From Roseivirga sp. UBA6061 (GTDB taxonomy: Bacteria; Bacteroidota; Bacteroidia; Cytophagales; Cyclobacteriaceae), in assembly GCA_002427745.1 (NCBI GenBank), contig DIYF01000010.1, forward strand, positions 39,171 through 103,170: 64,000 bases of DNA. The letters are read 5' to 3'. Shown one piece after another: positions 54,684-62,639 of the stretch. The first letter of the stretch is position 1. The number at the start of each line of letters is the position of its first letter. The notes beneath the pieces are model-generated. The model did no database searches. It had not been told where the DNA came from and was given only the letters and a program-made list of their open reading frames with translations. The translations under genes were made by a program, and so were the position numbers.

Positions 54684-54703
54684 GATCAGAGCTGACAGAT
54701 AAC

Positions 54704-54740
54704 AAAAAGCCACTTCACATAGATGCGAAGTGGCTTTTTT
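54704..54740. terminator. Bidirectional terminator, binding-fold gene / rng
   Basis: AAAAAGCCACTTC and GAAGTGGCTTTTT form a 13-bp perfect stem with a 10-nt loop between convergent genes. Confidence 0.9.
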
Positions 54741-54759
54741 AGTGCTTTAGACTTGCCGG

Positions 54760-56316
54760 TCAGGAAACCAGTTCTATTTCCTCTCCCAGTTTATCGTAGA
54801 ACGAATAATCGGTGAGGCTCAGTGAACTGTCCTTTTCTATTTTGACCCAGGTACGGTACTTCTTGTACCAGTCCCATCTGATAGAGAATATGCCCTTGGT
54901 AAAGTAGGCATGCAGATAAGGATGTACAGTCATGGTCACGCCCTTTTGATTTTGGGTTGTGAGAATGTACTCCAGGTTCTTTTCTATCTGATCTGAAACC
55001 AGAATGGTGGCAGAAACCTTACCTGTACCACCGCAGGTAGGGCAAACCTCCTTGGTCTTAATGTTCATTTCAGGTCGTACACGCTGGCGTGTAATCTGCA
55101 TCAGGCCAAACTTGGTTACCGGCAGAATGGTATTCTTGGCGCGGTCATCTTTCATGGCCTCCTTCATAATCTGGAAAAGGGCTTTTTTGTTATCCGCCTT
55201 TCTCATATCAATGAAGTCAATCACAATGATGCCGCCCATATCGCGCAGTCGCAGCTGTCGGGCTATTTCTTTGGCAGCCTCACGGTTTACGGCCAGGGCA
55301 GTAGCTTCCTGATCGGCTCCGGCATTGGATTTATTGCCGCTGTTCACGTCAATTACATGAAGTGCTTCCGTGTGCTCTATAATCAGGTAGCCGCCTCTCT
55401 GCAGGCTCACAGATTTACCGAAGAGTGATTTTACCTGTTTTTCAATGCCAAAAGTCTCAAAGATTTTGGCCTTGCCATTGTGCATCTTCACGATCTTCTC
55501 CTTTTCAGGAGCGATCTTTTTTATGTACTGTCTGATCTCGTCATGAATTACCTTATCGTCAGTAAACACACTGTCGAAAGATTCATTCATCATGTCTCTG
55601 ATAAGCGATGAAGCCCTGCTCATTTCACCAATCACCTTGTCACGGGGTTTGGCTTTCCTGAGGCGTTTCATGCCTTCCTGCCAGGTCTCAACGAGGTTTC
55701 TTAAGTCTTTATCGAGTTCTGCTACATCTTTTCCTTTGGCGACCGTTCTGATGATCACGCCAAAGTTTTCCGGCTTAATAGAGGATATCAGCCTGTGGAG
55801 TCGTCTTCTTTCATCTCCGTCAGTTATTTTCTTGGAGATGTTGATGGCGCTTGAAAATGGTACCAGTACCATATAACGCCCAGCCAATGACAATTCGCAG
55901 GATAGTCGTGGCCCTTTCGTGGAAATTGGTTCTTTTACTACCTGTACCAAAATTTGCTGACCTCGCGTCAGCACCTGGCTCATTTTGCCAAGCTTGTTGA
56001 TATCCGGTTCTCCTTTGAACTTATTGAGTAAACCTGTTACTTCTTTAGACCCCTGTACGGATTTGGTGTACTTGGTCAAGGACTTCAATTGAGGTCCCAA
56101 GTCCAGATAGTGTAAGAAAGCGTCTTTTTCGTAGCCTATGTCAATGAAGGCGGCATTCAATCCCTGTACGATCTTCTTAACCGTACCCAGGTACATATCA
56201 CCGACCTTGAACTGGTTTTCATCAGTGTCATGATGAAACTCTATCAGGCTTTTGTCCTTTAGAAGGGCTATACGACTTCCATCCTGAGTCGAATTGATTA
56301 CTAATTCGTTACTCAA
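54760..56316 (-). CDS. rng: Ribonuclease G (Rne/Rng family)
   Basis: 518 residues. N-terminal S1 domain (about 35-130, VGDMYLGTVKKIVQGLNAAFIDIG), RNase H-like and DNase I-like catalytic regions (IDVNSGNKS about 325, GGIIVIDFIDM about 355 with the metal-binding Asp residues), and the zinc-link CPTCGGTG (about 430). It is an endoribonuclease for mRNA and rRNA processing. It lacks the long C-terminal scaffold of RNase E. It follows a tiny basic protein gene whose 3' end forms the rng leader, and it converges on the binding-fold gene. Confidence 0.95.
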   Translation of the reverse strand: MSNELVINSTQDGSRIALLKDKSLIEFHHDTDENQFKVGDMYLGTVKKIVQGLNAAFIDIGYEKDAFLHYLDLGPQLKSLTKYTKSVQGSKEVTGLLNKFKGEPDINKLGKMSQVLTRGQQILVQVVKEPISTKGPRLSCELSLAGRYMVLVPFSSAINISKKITDGDERRRLHRLISSIKPENFGVIIRTVAKGKDVAELDKDLRNLVETWQEGMKRLRKAKPRDKVIGEMSRASSLIRDMMNESFDSVFTDDKVIHDEIRQYIKKIAPEKEKIVKMHNGKAKIFETFGIEKQVKSLFGKSVSLQRGGYLIIEHTEALHVIDVNSGNKSNAGADQEATALAVNREAAKEIARQLRLRDMGGIIVIDFIDMRKADNKKALFQIMKEAMKDDRAKNTILPVTKFGLMQITRQRVRPEMNIKTKEVCPTCGGTGKVSATILVSDQIEKNLEYILTTQNQKGVTMTVHPYLHAYFTKGIFSIRWDWYKKYRTWVKIEKDSSLSLTDYSFYDKLGEEIELVS

Positions 56317-56353
56317 TTTGAGGGAAGTTTATGTTAGAAATAGAACTTTAATG

Positions 56354-56398
56354 TGTGCCGAAGCACAACAAGAAGAAGTAATGATTACTTCTTCTTGT
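56354..56398 (-). promoter_or_regulatory. Two consecutive hairpins in the rng leader
   Basis: On the minus strand a 31-bp perfect palindrome (56368-56398, AAGAAGAAGTAAT arm) overlaps the stop codon of the small basic protein gene and is followed at once by TGTGC-TTCG-GCACA (56354-56367), a stem with the extra-stable TTCG loop. rng starts 37 nt later. They could end the small transcript or regulate rng translation or decay. Confidence 0.55.
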
Positions 56399-56474
56399 GT
56401 CTGTTCTTTCTAAGTCTCTTCTTTCTCTTGTGAGTAGAAATCTTATGTCTTTTTCTTTTTTTACCGCAAGGCAT
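56385..56474 (-). CDS. 29-residue basic protein, AURKAIP1/COX24-like
   Basis: Read directly from the minus strand: ATG at 56474-56472, stop TAA at 56387-56385. The 29 residues start MPCGKKRKRHKIS and end RKNRHKKK; more than half are Lys or Arg. This matches very small proteins annotated in Bacteroidota as AURKAIP1/COX24-domain or ribosome-associated proteins, located next to rng as here. It probably binds rRNA. It is 20 nt downstream of the TPR gene's stop codon region and upstream of rng on the same strand. Confidence 0.8.
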   Translation of the reverse strand: MPCGKKRKRHKISTHKRKKRLRKNRHKKK

Positions 56475-56494
56475 AATCTTAAACTTTTAATGTT

Positions 56495-57319
56495 TTAATT
56501 CTTATTTATTCTTTCCAGATACTCGTCCACTGTCGTTTGCAACATCGGATCTATATCCATCTTTTTTACTTTTTCAAGTTGCGCCTTAGCTTTATCCAGT
56601 TGCCCTGTTTCAAAGTAACAAAGCCCTAAAAAGAAGTTACCTTGAAGATTGTCAGGATGATTCTCAATTAAGCTCTCGAAATGCTCTACACCCCTGTCAA
56701 ACTGCTGAGATCGAATAGAGAGTACACCCATATTCAATCTTGCCTTTTCATGCGCAGGATCTTCCGCCAGAATTTCTCTGAGCAGCATGATGCCCTGCAT
56801 AGGAGTAGAACTATCCACCATCAGCATGGCTACGTTGGTTTTCGCATCCAGATCTGTGGCACCGGAGTCGAAAATTTTGTCGTAGTACTTTCTGGCCTCC
56901 TGTGCCAGTTGCTGTGATTTGGCTTCATCTACGGCAAAGGTAAAAGCCTCATAAAACGCATCACCGGCCTTCCGCCAGTACCTGATGTCCTGATAGCTGT
57001 CTGCAAATACACCTGCGTAGTGTGCAGCGCTATCATATTTATTAACCTCCCGAAATACCGCCATCAAAGAATCAAGCGCTGATTCATTGTTTTGTATTGT
57101 TCCACCGAACATCAGTTCGTTTTTCCAGCGTTCAACTCTGGGCAGAACTTCTCCGGGAATCTCAGAACTGTGGTTGGCCATGTCTCCTTCAGGAGCAGCC
57201 GCCTCACTTAGTTCTCTTTTATCACCTTCATCATTGTCTACTACCACACGGGGCAGACTATACAACCCTGCCACTGACAGTACTGCTAAAACGATGATGA
57301 TGATTTGTGTTCTCTTCAT
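56495..57319 (-). CDS. TPR protein with N-terminal membrane anchor
   Basis: 274 residues. One N-terminal hydrophobic helix (about 5-22, IIIIVLAVLSVAGLYSL) without a clear cleavage site, an acidic linker, then four or five TPR units (about 110-270; NMGVLSIRSQQFDRGVEHFESLI and NFFLGLCYFETGQLDKAKAQLEKVKK). It probably acts as a protein-protein scaffold in the envelope. It lies between HU and the 29-residue gene; this order with rng is common in Bacteroidota. Confidence 0.85.
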   Translation of the reverse strand: MKRTQIIIIVLAVLSVAGLYSLPRVVVDNDEGDKRELSEAAAPEGDMANHSSEIPGEVLPRVERWKNELMFGGTIQNNESALDSLMAVFREVNKYDSAAHYAGVFADSYQDIRYWRKAGDAFYEAFTFAVDEAKSQQLAQEARKYYDKIFDSGATDLDAKTNVAMLMVDSSTPMQGIMLLREILAEDPAHEKARLNMGVLSIRSQQFDRGVEHFESLIENHPDNLQGNFFLGLCYFETGQLDKAKAQLEKVKKMDIDPMLQTTVDEYLERINKN

Positions 57320-57338
57320 GTAAGCCTTAACGGCTTAT

Positions 57339-57641
57339 TTATTTGTTGGCTGCCTTTACGCGGTCACTTGTCTTCACCTGCTCTACAAACACTTTTGAAG
57401 GTTTGAAGCTGGGTACGTAATGCTCATCGATCACAATGGCAGTATTCTGCGATATATTTCTGGCGATTTTCTTTGCTCTTCTTTTGTTCACAAAGCTGCC
57501 AAAACCTCGTACATAAATATTTTCACCTTCCGCCATGGAGTCTTTCACCACTGCGAAAAGAGTTTCTACTGTAGTCGTAACATCAGCTTTATCTATTCCG
57601 GTCTTCTCAGCTATCTGGCTGATAACATCTGCTTTCGTCAC
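57339..57641 (-). CDS. HU family DNA-binding protein
   Basis: 100 residues. TKADVISQIAEKTGIDKADV, VRGFGSFVNKRRAKKIARNI and VPSFKPSK are the standard HU/IHF motifs, with the DNA-bending arm between about 52 and 80. The length is about ten residues longer than E. coli HU, due to a C-terminal extension (VEQVKTSDRVKAANK). It is a nucleoid protein. Its promoter overlaps that of the divergent mutY operon. Confidence 0.95.
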   Translation of the reverse strand: MTKADVISQIAEKTGIDKADVTTTVETLFAVVKDSMAEGENIYVRGFGSFVNKRRAKKIARNISQNTAIVIDEHYVPSFKPSKVFVEQVKTSDRVKAANK

Positions 57642-57668
57642 TGAATTAAATTTTAGGTTTACGAAAAA

Positions 57669-57698
57669 TTTGTAATAAACTAATTACCAGTATTTTTG
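57669..57698 (+). promoter_or_regulatory. Candidate promoter of mutY-ssb-gldE-gldD
   Basis: TTTG at 57669, 18-bp spacer, TATTTTTG at 57691-57698; a perfect -7 box. It gives a leader of about 95 nt before mutY. Confidence 0.5.
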
Positions 57699-57707
57699 GC
57701 CTGCAAA
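57675..57707 (-). promoter_or_regulatory. Candidate promoter of the HU gene
   Basis: On the minus strand TTTG (57704-57707), 21-bp spacer and TAGTTTAT (57675-57682), one mismatch to TAnnTTTG. It overlaps the opposite promoter, so the two may compete for polymerase. Confidence 0.45.
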
Positions 57708-57798
57708 ACTACGAGTTCATTTCGAATTAAAAAAACGATCCTACAAAATTTTAGCCTGTGGTCCTCACAGGCTGAAACTATATAAATAATAGCCGACA

Positions 57799-58854
57799 TT
57801 GGAAGCTAAACTCTTTGCTAATCAGATCATTAAGTGGTACGAGTATCACAAGCGTGATTTGCCCTGGCGTCACACCAAAGACCCTTATAAAATATGGCTC
57901 TCTGAGATTATTCTGCAGCAAACCCGCGTAGTGCAGGGGCTGCCTTATTATGAAAAATTTGTGACGAGCTATCCTACGGTTTTTGATCTGGCAGCGGCCA
58001 GCGAAACGGAAGTGTTGCGTCTGTGGCAGGGGCTGGGTTACTATTCAAGGGCGAGGAACCTGCACGCCTGTGCCAGAATGGTGGTAGATGACTATGGTGG
58101 TAAGTTTCCGGCCACCTACGAGGAGCTTTTGAAGCTCAGAGGTATTGGGGCCTATACCGCGGCTGCCATTGCCTCTCTTGCCTTTGATCAGCCCAATGCA
58201 GTAGTGGATGGCAATGTATACAGAGTGCTCAGCAGAGTGTTTGGCATTAAGGATGATATAGCATCCTCCAAAGGGCCTAAGGTTTTTCAGAAGAAGGCCA
58301 ATGAGCTGATTCCCGCTGACCGGCCGGCAGATTTCAATCAGGGCATAATGGAGTTCGGGGCCATGCAGTGCTCCCCGGCCACACCGGCCTGTGGTTTATG
58401 CCCCCTGTCGCTGGAATGCTATGCATATAATCATAATGAGCAGTTGACCTTGCCGGTAAAAACCAAAAAAGTGAAGGTGAGAGAACGCCACTTTAATTAT
58501 ATGGTCTTTCGCCATGGAGCTCACTATTATATGAAGGAGAGAGGGCCTAAAGATGTATGGCAGGGGCTGTTTGATTTCTATCTGATTGAAACTGCCAAAG
58601 AAGCCGCTACTGAGAGCCTGCTGGAGCAGCTGCCCGGGTCAGTAAAAACCGGGGCGGTAATTGAAGATGATTCGCAACTATATAAGCATATTCTCACGCA
58701 TCAGCGTATATTTGCAAAGTTCTATCTTATAGAATTGAAGAATAAATCCTCTGTCGCTGAAATAGACGGATTGAGGGCTTGTACGGTGGAAGAATTGAAG
58801 GAATTACCTAAGCCCATCCTGATCCAGAAGTATTTGGAACGAGAGATTTTTTAA
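57799..58854 (+). CDS. mutY: A/G-specific adenine DNA glycosylase
   Basis: 351 residues. The TTG start is the only one possible, since an in-frame stop lies two codons upstream. Catalytic E36 in WLSEIILQQT and D137 in AVVDGNVYRV, the helix-hairpin-helix LRGIGAYTAAAIA (about 114), and the iron-sulphur ligands C-x6-C-x2-C-x5-C (about 193-209) are all present. The C-terminal third is the MutT-like 8-oxoG recognition domain. It removes adenine opposite 8-oxoguanine. First gene of the mutY-ssb-gldE-gldD cluster conserved in Bacteroidota. Confidence 0.96.
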   Translation: MEAKLFANQIIKWYEYHKRDLPWRHTKDPYKIWLSEIILQQTRVVQGLPYYEKFVTSYPTVFDLAAASETEVLRLWQGLGYYSRARNLHACARMVVDDYGGKFPATYEELLKLRGIGAYTAAAIASLAFDQPNAVVDGNVYRVLSRVFGIKDDIASSKGPKVFQKKANELIPADRPADFNQGIMEFGAMQCSPATPACGLCPLSLECYAYNHNEQLTLPVKTKKVKVRERHFNYMVFRHGAHYYMKERGPKDVWQGLFDFYLIETAKEAATESLLEQLPGSVKTGAVIEDDSQLYKHILTHQRIFAKFYLIELKNKSSVAEIDGLRACTVEELKELPKPILIQKYLEREIF

Positions 58855-58894
58855 TTAATTTAATGTAAACGACTTACTGAGAAAGTACAATAAT

Positions 58895-59332
58895 ATGGCA
58901 GGAGTAAATAAAGTGATCCTTGTTGGGAATTTGGGTAAAGATCCGGAAGTGAGGCATTTGGATAATGGCAGAGCGGTGGCAAACTTTTCGCTCGCCACCA
59001 GCGAAACCTATAAGAACAGACAAGGAGAGCGCGTAACCAATACAGAATGGCATAACATTGTACTTTGGAGCCCGTTAGCAGAAATAGCAGAGAAGTATCT
59101 CAGAAAAGGCAACCAGGTATATATAGAAGGTAAGTTGACCACCCGCTCCTGGGACGACCAGGAAGGAAACAAAAGATACACCACTGAGGTGGTGGGGCGT
59201 GAGATGACTCTCCTGGGGTCTAAGGCTGACAATCCTGGCGGAGGAGGTGCCATGGCGCCAACTTCAGGAGCAAGGGTAGAAAGCCCGGTATCGAGTATCC
59301 CGGAAGATGATACGGACGATCTGCCGTTCTAA
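58895..59332 (+). CDS. ssb: Single-stranded DNA-binding protein
   Basis: 145 residues. OB fold with [26 protein letters not shown] and TEWHNIVLW; a flexible glycine-rich linker; and the acidic tip DDTDDLPF that recruits partner proteins. Cytoplasmic, essential for replication and repair. It lies 40 nt after mutY and 21 nt before gldE. Confidence 0.97.
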   Translation: MAGVNKVILVGNLGKDPEVRHLDNGRAVANFSLATSETYKNRQGERVTNTEWHNIVLWSPLAEIAEKYLRKGNQVYIEGKLTTRSWDDQEGNKRYTTEVVGREMTLLGSKADNPGGGGAMAPTSGARVESPVSSIPEDDTDDLPF

Positions 59333-59353
59333 GTTTCAGCTAATAAGTAACTT

Positions 59354-60709
59354 TTGGAAGTTCCGACAGACGATCCCTACCCTCCCAGTTTAAGCTTACT
59401 GGTACATATCTTACAAGGACAGGTTACGTTTACCTATGTATTGATCAATGCACTCATTTTTGTGTTCCTGATCATTATGTCTGCGCTGATTTCGGGTTCG
59501 GAGGTCGCTTTCTTTTCTCTCACCGATGATGACCTGGAAGACTGCAGGGAAAATCCGGATGCAGGTAATAATGCTATTCTGAAGCTGCTGGGTAAGCGCA
59601 GAGAATTACTCGCGACTATCCTCATCATGAACAACCTGCTGAATGTGGCCATTGTGACCCTGGCAACATTCTTTACCTGGCAACTTGTCGGTACCAGAGA
59701 CCCGGAAGATTTGATTGTCTGGACCCTTACGGGAATTGTGACTTTTGCTATCCTGTTTTTTGGTGAGGTAGTACCTAAAAACTATGCTACGCAGCACAAT
59801 GTGAGGTTTGCCAGACTGACAGCCCATATGCTGCTCTTTTTAAGGTTTATCTTCCGGTGGGTGGCCAAACTGCTGATTAACGTCACCAATGTCATCGAGA
59901 AGAATGTGGAAAAGAAAGGGCACAATATCACGGTTGACGAACTCAATCAGGCCCTGGAAATTACCACTGATGAGAATACCACTGAAGAAGAAAAGGGTAT
60001 ACTGAAGGGGATAGTGAATTTCAGTACGCTCACCGTAAAGCAAATCATGAAGTCACGCATGGATATCACCGCGGTAGATATCGAATATGACTTTCATGAG
60101 CTTATGGACCTGATTAATAAAAGCGGGTTTTCGAGGATTCCGGTCTTTAACGAAACCATCGATAAGATTGAAGGCATTCTCTATATCAAGGACCTGCTCA
60201 GCCATATAGAAAAAGAAGAAGACTTTAAATGGCAGGAGCTCGTGCGCCCCGGCTACTTTGTGCCTGAGAATAAAAAGGTAGACGCACTGCTCAAAGACTT
60301 TCAGGACAAGCGCGTACACATGGCCATTATTGTAGATGAGTACGGGGGTACCTCAGGGCTCATTACCATGGAAGATATCATCGAAGAAATTGTAGGAGAG
60401 ATCAACGATGAGTTTGACGATGATGACGTAGCCTACAATAAGCTGGATGCCTCTACTTATGTATTTGAAGGCAAAACCTCACTGAACGACCTCTGCAAGA
60501 TTATAGAGATCGATACTTCCGTATTTGACGATGTAAAAGGCGAAAGCGAATCTTTGGGAGGCTTACTGTTGGAGCTGTTTTCCAAGCTACCCCGGGCCGG
60601 GGAAAAAATGGAATTTGGTCCCTTCCTCTTCACCATTGTGGCAGTTGATGCCCGAAGAATCAAGCGGGTGAGAATATTTGTGAATCAGAAGGCGTTAAAA
60701 GAACTGTGA
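59354..60709 (+). CDS. gldE: Gliding motility-associated protein GldE (CNNM/CBS transporter-like)
   Basis: 451 residues, TTG start; the next in-frame ATG falls inside the first membrane helix, so TTG is preferred. An N-terminal CNNM/DUF21 domain (about 25-200) has four hydrophobic helices and ISGSEVAFFSL. Two CBS domains follow (about 220-345, SRIPVFNETIDKIEGILYIKDLL and VDEYGGTSGLITMEDIIEEI), then a CorC/HlyC C-terminal domain (about 360-445). In Flavobacterium gldE supports gliding and helps GldD mutants. The 4-nt GTGA overlap with gldD is characteristic. Confidence 0.93.
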   Translation: MEVPTDDPYPPSLSLLVHILQGQVTFTYVLINALIFVFLIIMSALISGSEVAFFSLTDDDLEDCRENPDAGNNAILKLLGKRRELLATILIMNNLLNVAIVTLATFFTWQLVGTRDPEDLIVWTLTGIVTFAILFFGEVVPKNYATQHNVRFARLTAHMLLFLRFIFRWVAKLLINVTNVIEKNVEKKGHNITVDELNQALEITTDENTTEEEKGILKGIVNFSTLTVKQIMKSRMDITAVDIEYDFHELMDLINKSGFSRIPVFNETIDKIEGILYIKDLLSHIEKEEDFKWQELVRPGYFVPENKKVDALLKDFQDKRVHMAIIVDEYGGTSGLITMEDIIEEIVGEINDEFDDDDVAYNKLDASTYVFEGKTSLNDLCKIIEIDTSVFDDVKGESESLGGLLLELFSKLPRAGEKMEFGPFLFTIVAVDARRIKRVRIFVNQKALKEL

Positions 60710-61302
60710 AAAAGAAATTAACAGGCTTTCTCTCAGCAGTATTTATGGGAGGGCTGCTCCTGACGGCATGTGGAGGTGAAGAGAGCTATGTGCCCAAGCC
60801 CCGAGGCTATAACAGGATTGATTTGCCTGATTACGCCTATCAGCTGCTGCCCGATACCTTTCCCTATTCCTTTGTATATTCCAACCATGCGGTGCTGTCG
60901 CGAGACACTTTTCCCAGCGCAGGCAGGTACTACATCAACCTCTATTACCCTGAGTTTGACGGATTGGTGCAGATTACCTACAAAGACCTGAAAGACCCGA
61001 GAGTAGACGTAGAAAGACTGCTGACCGATGCCTTTGGGCTCACCATGAAGCACAATGTGAAGGCCTATGACATTCAGGAAAACCTGATTCAGATAAAAAA
61101 TGGTCAGGTAGCCAGTGTAACCGAGTTATCAGGAGAAGTGCCTACTCAGTTTCAGTTTTTTACCACAGATACCACAGACCATTTCTTCCGCGGTGCCCTC
61201 TACTTCAATACAGCCCTCAAAAACGATTCACTCGCGCCTGTCATCGACTACATTAAGAAAGACATTGTAGAGATGCTCAACTCCCTGGAGTGGAAATACT
61301 GA
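60706..61302 (+). CDS. gldD: Gliding motility lipoprotein GldD
   Basis: 198 residues, GTG start overlapping the gldE stop. Lipoprotein signal with LLTACGGE (Cys about 22). The mature part begins SYVPKPRGYNRIDLPDYAYQ, characteristic of GldD, with FYF-like beta strands after it. It is required for gliding and type IX secretion in Flavobacterium. The neighbourhood (mutY, ssb, gldE) confirms the identity. Confidence 0.94.
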   Translation: MKKKLTGFLSAVFMGGLLLTACGGEESYVPKPRGYNRIDLPDYAYQLLPDTFPYSFVYSNHAVLSRDTFPSAGRYYINLYYPEFDGLVQITYKDLKDPRVDVERLLTDAFGLTMKHNVKAYDIQENLIQIKNGQVASVTELSGEVPTQFQFFTTDTTDHFFRGALYFNTALKNDSLAPVIDYIKKDIVEMLNSLEWKY

Positions 61303-61373
61303 TCAGTCAATGGCTATCAGTCGTTGGTGTATGAACTGACCACAACTTCCCGGAAAGCCGGTTCTGAAATGAT

Positions 61374-61410
61374 TATTCGATATTTATCGAATATGCGAGA
61401 TATCTCGCAT
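61374..61410. other. Two abutting perfect palindromes
   Basis: TATTCGATAT/TATCGAATA-type 20-bp palindrome (61374-61393) is followed directly by ATGCGAGAT-ATCTCGCAT (61393-61410), sharing one base. They lie between convergent gldD and the TolB-like gene. They could be a double terminator hairpin without T-run or a tandem binding site. Confidence 0.6.
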
Positions 61411-61463
61411 GGGTGCTGATGTCTCTCCCTGCCTGAACAGGATTGCAGTCTTACGGTGTTAAA

Positions 61464-62573
61464 TCAACCTCCGATCCACTCCGCTACAAACAGGTTGGTA
61501 TCTCTTGTACCGCCATTGTTGCGGTTAGAGGAGAAGACAAGGTACTTACCGTCATTGGAGAATACGGGGAAGGCATCGAAAGTTTCGTCCTCTGTGATGC
61601 GGGTAAGGCCTGTGCCATCAAGATTGATCATATAGAGGTTAAATGGGAAACCACGGGTAGCCGTATGGTTAGACGCAAATATGATTTTCTCCCCGCCTGG
61701 GTGAAAGAAAGGCGCCCAGTTGGCCTGCCCCAGGTCTGATAACTTTCTCAGGTCAGAACCATCCACATTACATACGTACAGTTCCATGTTGGTGGGCATT
61801 ACCAGGCCCTCTCTGAGCAGGTCCTGATACTCCTTGATGTCAGCTTCTGTTTTAGGGCGTGACGAGCGGAAGATCAGCTTGGTACCGTCAGGTGAAAAGA
61901 AAGCACCGCCATCATAGCCCAGCTCATGGGTGATTTGTTTTACATCAGTACCGTCAATATTCATGGTAAACAGCTCCAGGTCACCCGTACGCATAGAAGT
62001 GAATACGATTTTATCACCCTGCTGCGAAACAGTGGCCTCTGCATCGTAACCCTCCTCATCGGTCAGCTGCGCTAAGATGTTGCCATCCAGGTCAGCCGTG
62101 AAAATATCGAAGCTGGGGTAGATGGGCCATACGTATTTACCATCAGCCCTTCTTTCGGGAACAGGCGGGCAGTTCTCATCTGCCAGGTGAGTTGAGCCAT
62201 ATACGATAGTTTTATTACCCGGCAGAAAGTAAGAGCAGGTAGTACGTCCCATGCCGGTACTTACCAGGGCGGGTTTATTATTCTTCAGGTCATCGTTGCG
62301 CCAGTCCGTAACATAAATCTGATCGCAATTCGCTCCCCACTTATTATAATCTGATTGAAACACCAGGAGCTTATCGTCAAAGCTCCAGTAAGCCTCGGCA
62401 TTGTTACCGCCAAAGGTGATCTGTTTGATATTCTTAAGATACTTGCGCTCTAAAGGGCTCAAAAGCTCCTCGTCCAGGTTACTTACCTCAGAAACCTGCT
62501 CCTTTTCCTTCTTTTCAGCTCCACAAGAGCATATTAAAATGGTCAATAGCAGCAGTATGGCTTTGGAACGCAT
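61464..62573 (-). CDS. TolB-like beta-propeller lipoprotein (PD40 repeats)
   Basis: 369 residues from the ATG at 62573, which begins a lipoprotein signal (RSKAILLLLTILICSCGAE, Cys about 18); an ATG 36 nt upstream is less likely. Five or six PD40 blades are visible: VSQQGDKIVFTSMRTGDLELFTMNIDG, FSPDGTKLIFRSSRP, HPGGEKIIFASNHT, FSNDGKYLVFSSNRN. No catalytic domain is attached. It probably binds peptides or proteins at the envelope. It is divergent from an M28 peptidase lipoprotein with a shared promoter dyad, so the two may work together. Confidence 0.88.
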   Translation of the reverse strand: MRSKAILLLLTILICSCGAEKKEKEQVSEVSNLDEELLSPLERKYLKNIKQITFGGNNAEAYWSFDDKLLVFQSDYNKWGANCDQIYVTDWRNDDLKNNKPALVSTGMGRTTCSYFLPGNKTIVYGSTHLADENCPPVPERRADGKYVWPIYPSFDIFTADLDGNILAQLTDEEGYDAEATVSQQGDKIVFTSMRTGDLELFTMNIDGTDVKQITHELGYDGGAFFSPDGTKLIFRSSRPKTEADIKEYQDLLREGLVMPTNMELYVCNVDGSDLRKLSDLGQANWAPFFHPGGEKIIFASNHTATRGFPFNLYMINLDGTGLTRITEDETFDAFPVFSNDGKYLVFSSNRNNGGTRDTNLFVAEWIGG

Positions 62574-62596
62574 AGTATTAAGGTTTGATAATGGCG

Positions 62597-62621
62597 CGAA
62601 GATAATCATTAATTATCTTTG
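62597..62621. promoter_or_regulatory. Divergent promoter dyad
   Basis: AAGATAAT-CATTA-ATTATCTT (62599-62619) is an 8-bp inverted repeat. Its right arm contains TATCTTTG (62614-62621, plus strand) for the peptidase gene and its left arm the minus-strand TATCTTCG (62597-62604) for the TolB-like gene. The -33 elements are weak on both sides. Confidence 0.4.
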
Positions 62622-62639
62622 ACCGAAAACCCGAAGCCC

